Positions 36,533 through 45,353 of a stretch of 64,000 bases of DNA are shown here, in pieces. A program made the position numbers and the translations under genes. The notes beneath the pieces were generated by a model. The model made no database searches. It was not told where the DNA came from and saw nothing but the letters and a program-made list of their open reading frames with translations. Source of the stretch: Rhodocyclales bacterium (lineage in GTDB: Bacteria; Pseudomonadota; Gammaproteobacteria; Burkholderiales; Rhodocyclaceae). Numbering within the stretch: position 1 is the first letter of the stretch; each line of letters starts with the position of its first letter. Where the stretch lies: positions 248,001 through 312,000 of the forward strand of contig JACRPA010000005.1 of the NCBI GenBank assembly GCA_016214145.1, in the 5' to 3' direction.

Positions 36533-37384
36533 TCAATGGGGGATGCCCAGCCGTTGCAGCAGGCGGGATATCCTGGCCCGGGTAGTCAGGCTGAGGAAGG
36601 ATATGAAAAAGCCGAGGACCCGGCTGCCGCGCGCGCCGGCGCTGAAGGCTCCCGCCGCGGGTGAAGGCACGAGCTGGGATTCGAGCCGCAAGCCATTGCC
36701 CGCCGCGGTTTGCGGGACAGCCCTGACCACGACCTGGTAGACATTGCCGAACGGGTTGCAGGCCAGCGCCTGGCGGGTTTTCGCGGGAAGTTTTCGCCAG
36801 CGGCTGGCGAACTCCGTCTGTTCGGGAGACCTCACCACGAAGTCGGCCTCGATGATCTTGAAGCCGGCTTCCTCGAACAGCTTCTGGATGTTCTTCATGC
36901 CCCAGAAACGTATGTGGGTTTTATCCAGCAGGCCCCAGGGCTGATACTCGAAGTCCTCGTTGAGGAGGCAGGCCACGACGGCGTTGTGGGCCACGTGGGG
37001 CAGGGAAATGACCACGTAGCCGTCCTCGGCGAGGAACGGCTGCATTTTCTGCAGGGTGGTCCACGGGTCATACAGATGTTCGAGCACGTCCGCCGCCACG
37101 ATGGCGGAGAACTTGTCCGCGTCGGCGAGCAGGGCAGGCCATTCCGCATCGTTCAGGTTGCAGGGATGAACCTGCTCGCAGAACGCCGACACGATCTCGA
37201 TGGCCTTCTCGTCCAGTTCCAGCGCGGTGACGCGGCAGCCGTTTTCGTGCAAGTGACGGGTGATCGAGCCAGGGCCGGGACCGAGTTCGAGAACCCGCTT
37301 GTCCGCTCCCACCATGCGGATCACCTTGGCGGCGGCGGTGTCGGGATTGACCTTGTATTCGTATTTGTGGCGCTGGGCCGTCAT
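36533..37384 (-). CDS. Class I SAM-dependent methyltransferase
   Basis: A 283-residue protein with SAM motif RVLELGPGPGSITRHL near residue 30, ALELDEKA, and AADVLEHLYDPW, then a C-terminal extension of unknown role (about 215-283) ending in a hydrophobic FFISFLSLTTRAR helix. The ATG shares ATGA with the acyltransferase stop, so the two are probably co-translated. It likely methylates a sugar of the exported glycan. Confidence 0.85.
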   Translation of the reverse strand: MTAQRHKYEYKVNPDTAAAKVIRMVGADKRVLELGPGPGSITRHLHENGCRVTALELDEKAIEIVSAFCEQVHPCNLNDAEWPALLADADKFSAIVAADVLEHLYDPWTTLQKMQPFLAEDGYVVISLPHVAHNAVVACLLNEDFEYQPWGLLDKTHIRFWGMKNIQKLFEEAGFKIIEADFVVRSPEQTEFASRWRKLPAKTRQALACNPFGNVYQVVVRAVPQTAAGNGLRLESQLVPSPAAGAFSAGARGSRVLGFFISFLSLTTRARISRLLQRLGIPH

Positions 37385-38514
37385 GGGCTTGCATCCTGGC
37401 GCGTCCTGATGCGCGCATTGAGCCTCTGGCCATATCTTATGGCCGGAATCTCGATGAGGCGATAAGTGGCTTCAGACAGCAGCAGAAGCGGCAGCAGAGC
37501 CAGTCCGGCGCAGACGAAATAGGCGTAGTGTCCCATCGAGGGGGTCAGCATCTGATAAACGGACTGCAAGGGGCTCTTCAGGAGAACGATGACCACGGGG
37601 TGAAGCAGGTACACGCTGTAACTGCGTTCTCCCACATGCTCGAAGAGCCGATTCGCGCACCAGCGGCTGGGCCATTTGCTCTGCCATACGGTCAGGGCCG
37701 CGAAGCCGAATCCCCACAGGAGCAGGTCCGGCTGCCAGCCATTGTACCTTCCCAAAAACAGCAGGGCGAGAAACAGGACGGTCGTGAAGGCCGAAACGCC
37801 GCGGCGCATGGCCAGAGTGTCCCACGCCGCGTCGCCTGCGATGCGGAAGGCGTACATGCCGAGGGCGAAAAAGCACACGTTGGGCGCGAACGAAAAATAG
37901 GCCCAGTTGTACTTATAGAGCGCGACGGTGTTCTCGAAGTGCATTTGCAGGACGGTGCGTGAAGCATGGGAGACGAGGATGCTGGCGATGAGCAGCAGCA
38001 GCGTTGCCTTGCTCGAGCGTATCGTCAGCAGCAGAACGGGCAGGATGGCATAGAACAGCATTTCGACGCCCACCGTCCAGCCTGCCCAGACGATGCCGGT
38101 CCAGGGGGCGAAGCCGAAGGTGAAGGTGAGGTTGAGCAGAAGCGCCTGCGGACTGACGGCCAGGTACTGCGCCTTGATGGAAGGCCACAGCACCATGCCG
38201 GCCAGGATGCAGTAGAAAAGCGGGGCGATGCGGAAATAGCGCTTGACGAAATATTCCTTCATCCAGGTTCGGCGGTGCAGGGTATGCTCCGTCGAGTGCA
38301 TCAGCGAGAAGGCGCTGAGCACGAAGAACAGGTGGACGCCCTTGCCGAAATCGCCGGCGATGAAGGAAAAGGCGGGGGGCGCCGCAATGTTGGCGAGGTG
38401 CACGAGATGGAACAGCACCACCGCCAGCGCCGCGATGCCGCGCAGGCCGTGGATGCCGGGCAGCAGCCGTTCCTGCGGGATCGTGGCGGAATGGAAGGGG
38501 GCGGAGGAGGTCAT
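37381..38514 (-). CDS. Acyltransferase 3 family membrane O-acyltransferase
   Basis: A 377-residue integral membrane protein with about ten helices. The signature GIHGLRGIAALAVVLFHL at the N-terminus contains the catalytic His. KYFFR-like KRYFRIAPLFY and GWTVGVEMLFYAILP follow. OafA-type enzymes add acetyl or other acyl groups to surface polysaccharides. It is in the middle of the minus-strand glycan operon, with a 4-base overlap to the methyltransferase downstream. Confidence 0.92.
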   Translation of the reverse strand: MTSSAPFHSATIPQERLLPGIHGLRGIAALAVVLFHLVHLANIAAPPAFSFIAGDFGKGVHLFFVLSAFSLMHSTEHTLHRRTWMKEYFVKRYFRIAPLFYCILAGMVLWPSIKAQYLAVSPQALLLNLTFTFGFAPWTGIVWAGWTVGVEMLFYAILPVLLLTIRSSKATLLLLIASILVSHASRTVLQMHFENTVALYKYNWAYFSFAPNVCFFALGMYAFRIAGDAAWDTLAMRRGVSAFTTVLFLALLFLGRYNGWQPDLLLWGFGFAALTVWQSKWPSRWCANRLFEHVGERSYSVYLLHPVVIVLLKSPLQSVYQMLTPSMGHYAYFVCAGLALLPLLLLSEATYRLIEIPAIRYGQRLNARIRTRQDASP

Positions 38515-38532
38515 GCGGTTGCGTGCGGGCCT

Positions 38533-39354
38533 TCAGCGCGCCGTCTTATGCCAGAAGACGCCGACGCCGTCGATTTCAACGATTTCGTCCTCGATGCCGC
38601 GTTTGGCGCGGAACTCGTCAACAGCCTTGCGGCATCCCTCCACGACGCGGTAATCGTCAACGATGACATAGCCGCCGGGGGAGACCCTGTCGTAGAGGTG
38701 GGTGAGGGCATCCATGGTCGATTCGTACATGTCCCCGTCCATGCGCAGGATGGCCAGCGGGCCGGTGGGGGCGCCGGGCAGGGTGTCCTTGAACCAGCCC
38801 TTGAGGAAAACGACCTGCCCATCGAGCAGGCCGTACCGCTCGAAGTTGCGCTGCACCGCCTCGATGGGAACGGCCAGTTCGCGGTAGGTGTGGAACACAT
38901 CTCCCGCGTCGGCCGGATAAGCGGCATCCGGCGGTGGAAGCCCCTCGAAGGAATCCGCCACCCACACCCTGCGATCCGTGACGCCATACGCCTCCAGGAT
39001 GGCCCTCAGATAGATGCAGGCGCCGCCCCGCCACACGCCGGTTTCGATGAGATCCCCCGGCACGCGATCGAAGAGCACGCGCTCGGTGAGCAGGCGCAGG
39101 TTTCCCATGCGTTTCCTGCCGATCATCGAATGGGCGACGGAAGGCCAGTCCCACCCGTACTCGCGCAGCTTCGGGTCGAAGGTTTCGCTGCCGAGCGCCT
39201 TGAGCGGGGGGTCCTCGTAGATGCTGCCGGTCAGGCAGTCCTGCATGAGCTGCAGATAGCGCTCACGCATCCGGCGCAGGCTGCCGAAATGCCTGTAGAG
39301 CAGGTGCGCCGTCGCGATCCGGCGCAAGCTGCGCATCGCCCTGGGAATCCGCAT
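38533..39354 (-). CDS. TylF/MycF-type sugar O-methyltransferase
   Basis: A 273-residue protein with the family's GDLIETGVWRGGACIYLRA SAM site, VWVADSFEGLP, LRMDGDMYEST (metal-binding Asp residues) and GGYVIVDDY. TylF-like enzymes methylate sugar hydroxyls with SAM and Mg2+. The ATG at 39354 lies two bases after the sulfotransferase stop; several in-frame GTGs upstream fall inside that gene. It is probably a glycan-decorating enzyme. Confidence 0.9.
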   Translation of the reverse strand: MRIPRAMRSLRRIATAHLLYRHFGSLRRMRERYLQLMQDCLTGSIYEDPPLKALGSETFDPKLREYGWDWPSVAHSMIGRKRMGNLRLLTERVLFDRVPGDLIETGVWRGGACIYLRAILEAYGVTDRRVWVADSFEGLPPPDAAYPADAGDVFHTYRELAVPIEAVQRNFERYGLLDGQVVFLKGWFKDTLPGAPTGPLAILRMDGDMYESTMDALTHLYDRVSPGGYVIVDDYRVVEGCRKAVDEFRAKRGIEDEIVEIDGVGVFWHKTAR

Positions 39355-39356
39355 GC

Positions 39357-40121
39357 TCACCACCGCCACCACCCACCACGTTTCGCGCGCCTTAATTCGG
39401 GAAGTTCAGTTCGTGCATAGTCGTACAGCTGACGGTCCAGTCCGGTCAGCCGGTCGAGCAGATCCCTGACCGCAGGCGACTGCTCGGCGGCCCCGGGCCG
39501 CCCGGGGGTTGCATTCAATTTCGGCATTTCCTTCATTCTGGGCAGACCGAGCGCCTTCAGGACGGGCGCCGAATCGGCGACGAAGGTCTCGGTAAAGCCC
39601 ACCTGCGAGAACTCGCCAAGGTGCTCCTTGGCAAGGCGCAGCAACTCGGCTTCGCCGAAGTCGCCAACGGTTCGATCATCGAGATGGGTATAGCCGTGGG
39701 CAAGCTGCCACACCTGGTTGTTCCATATGTGCATCTTCGCGCAGGGATCGGAAAGCCCTGCTTCCAGAAACCCGTGAAGGTCCAATTCACGCGCCATCTT
39801 GTATATCTCGAACTCGCCCGGATCGCGGGCCTTGCTGAAATAGTACAGGGACAGAATGCGTTCCGCAGGATCCCTCAGGAAGGTGAACGTGTAGCGGTCC
39901 TGCATCAACGGACGGGCGAAGTGGTAGCCGATATGGCCGGATATGAAGCCGATATCCCTCAGTTGCCCGGGATCTTTTCCCCAGTACTCGCCGTGGCTTG
40001 TGAAACTCTCCCCGTAGTACTGGCGTGCCAGGTGTACAAGGGAAGTGCCGGCGGTCTTTTGAATATGCAGGAAGAACGCCTTGACGGTGCCGGGCAACGG
40101 CCTGTTCCGGAAAAGCGCCAT
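39357..40121 (-). CDS. PAPS-dependent sulfotransferase family protein
   Basis: A 254-residue protein with the 5'-phosphosulfate loop FLHIQKTAGTSL near residue 17 and the 3'-phosphate site TFLRDPAERILSLYYF near residue 80, as in the carbohydrate sulfotransferase family Sulfotransfer_2. Its ATG follows directly on the wzt stop. An APS kinase gene two genes upstream would supply PAPS, so the pair points to a sulfated exported glycan. The acceptor is unknown. Confidence 0.87.
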   Translation of the reverse strand: MALFRNRPLPGTVKAFFLHIQKTAGTSLVHLARQYYGESFTSHGEYWGKDPGQLRDIGFISGHIGYHFARPLMQDRYTFTFLRDPAERILSLYYFSKARDPGEFEIYKMARELDLHGFLEAGLSDPCAKMHIWNNQVWQLAHGYTHLDDRTVGDFGEAELLRLAKEHLGEFSQVGFTETFVADSAPVLKALGLPRMKEMPKLNATPGRPGAAEQSPAVRDLLDRLTGLDRQLYDYARTELPELRRAKRGGWWRW

Positions 40122-41444
40122 CTACGCCGCCGCCGCGCCGGTCAGGCGAACCGAGGATCGGCAACCGAAATCCACCGCGCCGATGGCCAGGCGATCCTCG
40201 TCCGCCTCGACGCGGAATCCCAGGGCGCCCTGGATTCCATGCAAGGCGTACTCCACGCCGGCCTCGCTGCCGAATACAGCCACATTGAGCCGGTAGGATC
40301 CCGGATTCAGGGAGCATTTGAAATCGAATTCGGCAACGGCGGCCGCCCCCTCGGGCACGCTCGGAATGCCGGCGTCGATGGAAGGGGCCGTCATCGCCCC
40401 GCCCAGATCCATGCCATCGCGGGTCTTTATCAGCATGGCGCAGCGCACTCGTTCCGCCCCCCGGGTGAAGCGGATGCGAAAAACGCATCGATAGTCCTGG
40501 CCGCTTCGGACCAGGTTCACGCTTTGTCCCGAAGCGTCCACAAGCCGTACTTCATCGATCACTGCGCCGTTCGGCTCATAGGGCATGGCAGCGTCGGCGT
40601 CGTCCGGGTGTGCAGGCCCGAATGTGCCTGCAGCCGATCCTCCCTCGCAGGGCGGTTCGGGGGTTTGCGTCCTTATCTGCTCGCGCACCGCCGCGCGCTT
40701 GCCGGAATCCGCGTTCAAGAGGCGCTGGAATTGCGCAACGACGGATACCGGCTCGCCGCTCAGCAGCAGGTCGCCTTCGTCGAGCAGCATCACCCGGCTG
40801 CACAGCCTGACAATCTGATCCATGGCATGGGAGACGAACAGAATCGTGCAGCCGGCATTGCGGAGCTCGCCGATGCGGCGGTAGCAGCGCGCGCGGAACC
40901 CCGCGTCCCCCACGGCCAGCGCCTCGTCCACCACCAGGATTTCCGAGTCGACATGGGCCGCCACCGCGAAGGCGAGGCGGAGATACATCCCGCTGGAATA
41001 GATCCGCACCGGCTGGTCGATGAACTCGCCGATATCGGCAAAGGCCGCAATGCTGTCGAAACGCCGGTCGATTTGCGTTCTGCCGAGACCCATCAGCGCG
41101 CCCTGGAAATAGGCGTTTTCGCGTCCGGTGAATTCCGGGTTGAAGCCGGCGCCCAGTTCCAGCAGCGCCGAGACGCGGCCGTTGACCGAGAGCGTGCCGT
41201 CGGTGGGCTTGAAGATGCCGCACACGAGTTGCAGCAGCGTGCTCTTGCCAGAGCCGTTGCGGCCGATGATGCCGATGGTTTCGCCTTTCCGGATGTCGAA
41301 GGAGACATCCTTCAGCGCGGTGAAGTCGCGGTGGTACCGCCTCAGGCCAAGGCTGAGAAACTGCTTGATCCGGTCGCCGGGATGACCGAAGAGCCGGTAG
41401 GTCTTGGCCAGGTTGCGGGCGGAAATGACGACGTCAGGCGGCAT
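40122..41444 (-). CDS. wzt: Polysaccharide ABC exporter ATPase with carbohydrate-binding C-terminus (Wzt-like)
   Basis: A 440-residue protein. Residues 1-250 are the ATPase: Walker A GRNGSGKST (61-69), the signature YSSGMYLRLAFAVA, Walker B ILVVDEALAVGD and the switch His in LFVSHAMDQI. Residues about 290-440 form a beta-rich domain like the Wzt C-terminal domain that recognises the capped end of O-antigen. I chose the ATG at 41444 over a TTG at 41465; it overlaps the cysC end by 11 bases. It pairs with the permease at 42080-42889. Confidence 0.92.
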   Translation of the reverse strand: MPPDVVISARNLAKTYRLFGHPGDRIKQFLSLGLRRYHRDFTALKDVSFDIRKGETIGIIGRNGSGKSTLLQLVCGIFKPTDGTLSVNGRVSALLELGAGFNPEFTGRENAYFQGALMGLGRTQIDRRFDSIAAFADIGEFIDQPVRIYSSGMYLRLAFAVAAHVDSEILVVDEALAVGDAGFRARCYRRIGELRNAGCTILFVSHAMDQIVRLCSRVMLLDEGDLLLSGEPVSVVAQFQRLLNADSGKRAAVREQIRTQTPEPPCEGGSAAGTFGPAHPDDADAAMPYEPNGAVIDEVRLVDASGQSVNLVRSGQDYRCVFRIRFTRGAERVRCAMLIKTRDGMDLGGAMTAPSIDAGIPSVPEGAAAVAEFDFKCSLNPGSYRLNVAVFGSEAGVEYALHGIQGALGFRVEADEDRLAIGAVDFGCRSSVRLTGAAAA

Positions 41445-42090
41445 GGCCGCCTTCGCTTTTCGCAATGACGCCGCGCTGGCTCAGCAGCGACAGCACTGCC
41501 GAGATGGACTGCCCGATGCCGGTTCGATCCGTATCGAGCACCAGGTCCGGCGTTGCCGGCGCCTGGTAGGGCGCGGAAATGCCCGTGAAGCGGGCGATGA
41601 CGCCGGCCTTGGCCTTGGCGTAGTTTCCCTTTTCGTCGCGCGCTTCGCAGACCTCGACGGGGCAGCGGCAATACACCTCGATGAAGCTTTCGGCGCCGAC
41701 CAGTTCGCGCACTTTCCGGCGATCCGCCGCGAAGGGGGAAATGAAGGCGGCCAGGGTGATGATTCCGGCGTCGAGGAACAGGTTGGCCACTTCGCCGATG
41801 CGACGGATGTTTTCCGCCCTGTCCTGCTCGGCAAAGCCGAGGTCGCGGCACAAGCCATGCCGCACATTGTCTCCGTCGAGGACATAGGCGCCGCGCCCGT
41901 CGGCAAACAGGCGCTCCTCCAGCCCGTGCGCCAGCGTGGACTTGCCCGAACTGGGCAGACCGGTAAACCAGACCAGAACGCTGCGATGCCCGTTGTGCGA
42001 CTCGCGCATCGCGCGGGTCACCCGCTGCGGGTGCCATCTGAGGTTCGGATCCATTTCTTCCGGAGTCATGTCGGGCTTGTCAGAGGGCAT
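41434..42090 (-). CDS. cysC: Adenylylsulfate (APS) kinase
   Basis: A 218-residue protein with P-loop FTGLPSSGKSTLA (44-52), LDGDNVRHGLCRDLGF, ENIRRIGEVA, FISPFAADRRKVR and KGNYAKAKAG, all typical of CysC. It phosphorylates APS to PAPS. Here it is in a polysaccharide export operon between the permease and ATPase genes and near a sulfotransferase gene, rather than in a cysteine operon. It therefore probably serves glycan sulfation. It overlaps wzm by 11 bases. Confidence 0.95.
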   Translation of the reverse strand: MPSDKPDMTPEEMDPNLRWHPQRVTRAMRESHNGHRSVLVWFTGLPSSGKSTLAHGLEERLFADGRGAYVLDGDNVRHGLCRDLGFAEQDRAENIRRIGEVANLFLDAGIITLAAFISPFAADRRKVRELVGAESFIEVYCRCPVEVCEARDEKGNYAKAKAGVIARFTGISAPYQAPATPDLVLDTDRTGIGQSISAVLSLLSQRGVIAKSEGGHAA

Positions 42091-42889
42091 CGGCGAACTC
42101 GTCGCGGCTGTGCTGGAAGAAGGCGTGGCCGAGAATGGCCACGGCGAGGCCCAGTGCGAGTGCGGCGGTCCAGGCGCCCCATGGCACGGGCAATCCCAGG
42201 ATGGCGGCGCGCGCCGCTCCGATCACCGCGCCCAGCGGGTTGGCATTGTAGAGAAAAGTCAGTCCCGGCGGTACGGCGGAGACGGGGTAGAACACCGGCG
42301 AGAGAAACAGCAGCATCTGCACGAAGAGCGGCACGATCTGCGTCATGTCCTTGATGAACACGCCCCACGCCGCGAGGAACCAGGCCGCGCCGATGCCGAG
42401 CAGCGCGACCGGCACAAGCAGCAGGGGGAAGAGCAGGATGCCCGCCGAGAGATTGCCCGTGATGGCGAGGGCGGCCGCCAGAATCAGGAAATTGAACGCG
42501 GCGTGCACCAGGGCCGCGCCGAGCGGCACCAGCGGCAGGATGTCGAGCGGGAAGATGATCTTCTTCACGTAGCTGGGGAAGCCGCGCACCGCTGTCGGGG
42601 CGCGCGCAACGGTTTCGCCGAAGACGTTGAAGACGATCAGTCCGCAGTAGAGGATCAGCCAGAAGGGCAGGCCCTCGCGCTGCTCGGGCCAGCGCGCCTG
42701 GAAGACGTGGCCGAAGACGAAGGCGAAGATGGCCAGCATGAGCAGCGGGCTGAGGAAGATCCACAGCACGCCGAACATCGCGCCGCGGTAGCGCAGCAGC
42801 ACGTCGCGCTTGACGAGCTGGCCGAGCAGGTAGCGATTTTGCGCAATGCCCGCAGCGATGGCGAAGGGGTTGAGGGTGACGGCGTTCAT
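42080..42889 (-). CDS. wzm: Polysaccharide ABC exporter permease (Wzm-like)
   Basis: A 269-residue membrane protein of the ABC-2 type. It has six hydrophobic segments, the N-terminal amphipathic LVKRDVLLRYRGAMFGVLW, and FLSPVFYPVSAVPPG before the last helices. With the Wzt-like ATPase it would move a lipid-linked O-antigen or capsule chain across the inner membrane. The ATG overlaps the stop of the DUF4143 gene (ATGA). Confidence 0.92.
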   Translation of the reverse strand: MNAVTLNPFAIAAGIAQNRYLLGQLVKRDVLLRYRGAMFGVLWIFLSPLLMLAIFAFVFGHVFQARWPEQREGLPFWLILYCGLIVFNVFGETVARAPTAVRGFPSYVKKIIFPLDILPLVPLGAALVHAAFNFLILAAALAITGNLSAGILLFPLLLVPVALLGIGAAWFLAAWGVFIKDMTQIVPLFVQMLLFLSPVFYPVSAVPPGLTFLYNANPLGAVIGAARAAILGLPVPWGAWTAALALGLAVAILGHAFFQHSRDEFADAL

Positions 42890-44040
42890 GCGCTCCGCCC
42901 CGCTTCGCGAATGGCCTCCTGCAGGCTGGCGACGTTCACATCCGGCGACATCCGGTAGTTTTCATCACCCGAATAGACGACGGTTCCGCACGCGATGCCG
43001 AGGTCGCCCAGAGCCTGATGATATCCCCTGGAAAGTTTGGGACTGAGCCCGAATTTCGCTTCGAAGGCGCGCTGGCCGGCGGGCGTTTCGAGAACGAGGT
43101 CGAGTTCTGCGCCGGCCACGGTGCGGTAGAAATGAGGGTGGGCATTCTCCGGCGCGTGAGTGACGACATGCTCTATGACCGTGCCCTCCCAGGCGGCGCC
43201 TGCGATGGGATGGGCGAGCAGGGCGTCGAGGGTTTCGATGCCGAGCAGGGCATGGAGCAATCCGCTGTCGCGCAGATAAATCCGGGGCGACTTGATGAGC
43301 CGTTTGCCGAGGTTGGCATGCAAGGGGGGCAGGATGCGCACCATGTAAGTGTCGGCCAGGATGTCGAGATAGCGGCGCATGGTCGGCGGTGTCAGACCGA
43401 GGCTGGCGGCGATCTGGCTGGCATTCCATATCTGACCGTGGAGATGGGCCAGCATCTGCCAGAAGCGCCGAATCTGGGCGGCCGGGATGTTGATGCCGAG
43501 TTGCGGCAGATCCTGCTCCAGAAAGGTGCGGATGAAGGCGTTGCGCCAGCGCAGGCTGGCCTTGTCGCTGGCGGCGAGAAAACTTTCCGGAAAGCCGCCG
43601 CGCAGGAGGAGCTTTTGCAGATTTTCGGTCGTGGCGCCGACTTCGTCCAGGGTGAAGGGGGCGAGTTCGAGATGGTCGATGCGGCCGGCCAGGGACTCCG
43701 CCGCTTGCCTGCGCAGGGCCGGCGAGGCGGAGCCGAGCAGCAGGAAGCGGCCCGGACGCCTGTGGCGGTCGATGAGGACGCGCAGGACGGGGAAGAGTTC
43801 CGGCATGCGCTGCACCTCGTCGACGATGACGAAGCGGCCGGAAACGGATTCCAGATAGGTTTCGGCATCCCGCAGGCGCGCCATGTCGGCGGGGCGCTCC
43901 AGGTCCAGGAACACGGCGCCCTCCCCTGCCAGGCTGCGCGCCAGGGTGGTCTTGCCGACCTGCCGTGGTCCGAGGAGGGCGACGGCAGGAAACTGGGCAA
44001 GGGATTGCCTGAGTCGGGGGAGTATTTGGCGTTCAATCAT
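42886..44040 (-). CDS. AAA ATPase with DUF4143 C-terminal domain
   Basis: A 384-residue protein with Walker A LLGPRQVGKTT (24-32), Walker B FVIVDEVQRMP and a sensor LLLGSASPAL, then a winged-helix and the DUF4143 nuclease-like region (FYRTVAGAELDLVLETPAG, FEAKFG). Such proteins are widespread and scattered, often in accessory positions, and their role is unknown. Some resemble toxin-antitoxin or defence ATPases. It is translationally coupled to wzm by ATGA, so it heads the export operon here. A palindrome lies eight bases upstream of the start. Confidence 0.88.
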   Translation of the reverse strand: MIERQILPRLRQSLAQFPAVALLGPRQVGKTTLARSLAGEGAVFLDLERPADMARLRDAETYLESVSGRFVIVDEVQRMPELFPVLRVLIDRHRRPGRFLLLGSASPALRRQAAESLAGRIDHLELAPFTLDEVGATTENLQKLLLRGGFPESFLAASDKASLRWRNAFIRTFLEQDLPQLGINIPAAQIRRFWQMLAHLHGQIWNASQIAASLGLTPPTMRRYLDILADTYMVRILPPLHANLGKRLIKSPRIYLRDSGLLHALLGIETLDALLAHPIAGAAWEGTVIEHVVTHAPENAHPHFYRTVAGAELDLVLETPAGQRAFEAKFGLSPKLSRGYHQALGDLGIACGTVVYSGDENYRMSPDVNVASLQEAIREAGRSA

Positions 44041-44047
44041 CCTTGTT

Positions 44048-44070
44048 TATTGAAACAATATCTTTCAATA
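44048..44070. promoter_or_regulatory. Perfect palindrome upstream of the DUF4143 gene
   Basis: TATTGAAA (44048-44055) and TTTCAATA (44063-44070) are inverted arms with a 7-base spacer, within an AT-rich island just before the start codon. It could be an operator or a leader hairpin. Confidence 0.45.
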
Positions 44071-44138
44071 GACACTAATGGTACGCGGGAAAACTGCATT
44101 TGCAAGAGGCGAGGGCGAGACAAGGCCGAGCGAGGGGA

Positions 44139-44849
44139 TCATGGGCGCTCATGCAAGGCGCAGCCCTCGCGCGAGAAGGCGTCGACGATGTCAGGCAGGC
44201 GGGCGAAATGATCGAGCACTATGCACGGGCGACTGGCGACGACCGAAGGAAGTCCCTGTGGGATACCGGCCGCGCCATAGCCATAGGCGGCGTGGATGAA
44301 GCGCAGTCCGTTTTCCCGCGCTGCGGCGGCGTCCTCGTCGGAGTCGCCGACGAAGAAGGCGCGGCCGCGGTCGATGCCGTAGAGGTCGATGACCCGCTGC
44401 GTCACGGCCGATTTCGACGGCGCCATCGGCTCGGTCTCGTCGCGCGTATGGATGCCGGCGAAGCGGTGCGCCAGGCCGAGCGCTTCGAGGATCCGGCGCG
44501 TCGGCACCATGCGCTTGTTGGTGACGATGAACAGCCTGGCGCCGCCGTCGGCGAGCTGCGCCAGCCCTTCGGCGACGCCGTCGAAGGCGCAGGTGGAAAG
44601 ACAGCCCGCCGTGTCGTAGTCCCGCTTGAACGCTTCGACGAGGCGGCCGAGCAGGGCCTCGTCGCCAATGTCGCCGAGGCCGGCGATGCGCCTGAGGGTC
44701 ACGGCCAGCGGCGGACCGATGAGCGAGGCTTCGAGCGGCACGGCCGCGCGCAGGCCATGCGCCGCCAGCACCCGCTCGAACGTGGCGAGGATGCCCGGCG
44801 AGGAGTCGATCAGCGTGCCGTCGAGATCGAAGAGGATGTCGGGAGGCAT
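44139..44849 (-). CDS. gph: HAD-family phosphatase, phosphoglycolate phosphatase-like
   Basis: A 236-residue HAD hydrolase with nucleophile motif LFDLDGTLID at the N-terminus, motif II IVTNKR and motif IV FFVGDSDEDAAAA. A small helical cap lies at about 20-85. Length and cap fit Gph (2-phosphoglycolate detoxification) or the similar PpaX/NagD-like sugar phosphatases. It is the last gene after CYTH-CHAD and SixA, with 10 bases between genes. Confidence 0.85.
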   Translation of the reverse strand: MPPDILFDLDGTLIDSSPGILATFERVLAAHGLRAAVPLEASLIGPPLAVTLRRIAGLGDIGDEALLGRLVEAFKRDYDTAGCLSTCAFDGVAEGLAQLADGGARLFIVTNKRMVPTRRILEALGLAHRFAGIHTRDETEPMAPSKSAVTQRVIDLYGIDRGRAFFVGDSDEDAAAARENGLRFIHAAYGYGAAGIPQGLPSVVASRPCIVLDHFARLPDIVDAFSREGCALHERP

Positions 44850-44859
44850 TTCGTGGTGT

Positions 44860-45348
44860 TTATACCAGATCGGGCGCGATCACCGCACGCAGCACCGTTT
44901 CCGCGTTGCCATTGCGGATGCGGTAGGTGAACCACCACAGCGCGCCCTTGCGCACGCTCCAGTCGCCGGCGTCGCCGGTGAGCAGAAGCGCCGCCACGCG
45001 GCCCAGGGTCGGCTGGTGGCCGACCACCACCACCGTGCCGCCGGCCTGCGGCCAGCCGACGGCGCCGAGCAGGCTGCTGGCGCCGGCGCCGGTGCCCAGC
45101 TTGGCGACTTCTTCGCAAGGCAGTTCCAGCGCTTCGGCCGTCTGCATGGCGCGGAGCGCGGGGCTGACGAGGATGCGCGCATCCGCGGGCAGGCGCTGCT
45201 TCAGCCAGCGCGCAACCTGCTTCGCCTGTTTGCGTCCGCGCGGCGTGAGCTTGCGCTTCGCATCGGGCGAGCCGTCCTCCGCCTCGGCATGCCGCCAGAG
45301 GATGAGGTCCATCGTCGTATCCGCCGCTGCGGTGGGCTTGCCGGCCAT
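44860..45348 (-). CDS. sixA: SixA-like phosphohistidine phosphatase
   Basis: A 162-residue histidine-phosphatase protein: LILWRHAEAEDG (phosphorylated His), SPALRAMQTAEAL and VVVGHQPTLGRV. SixA enzymes remove phosphate from His residues of signalling proteins. The ATG at 45348 is five bases after the CHAD gene stop; an internal ATG at 45312 (MDLILW) is an alternative. Co-transcription with a polyphosphate-linked CHAD protein is common in proteobacteria. Confidence 0.88.
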   Translation of the reverse strand: MAGKPTAAADTTMDLILWRHAEAEDGSPDAKRKLTPRGRKQAKQVARWLKQRLPADARILVSPALRAMQTAEALELPCEEVAKLGTGAGASSLLGAVGWPQAGGTVVVVGHQPTLGRVAALLLTGDAGDWSVRKGALWWFTYRIRNGNAETVLRAVIAPDLV

Positions 45349-45353
45349 CTTGG

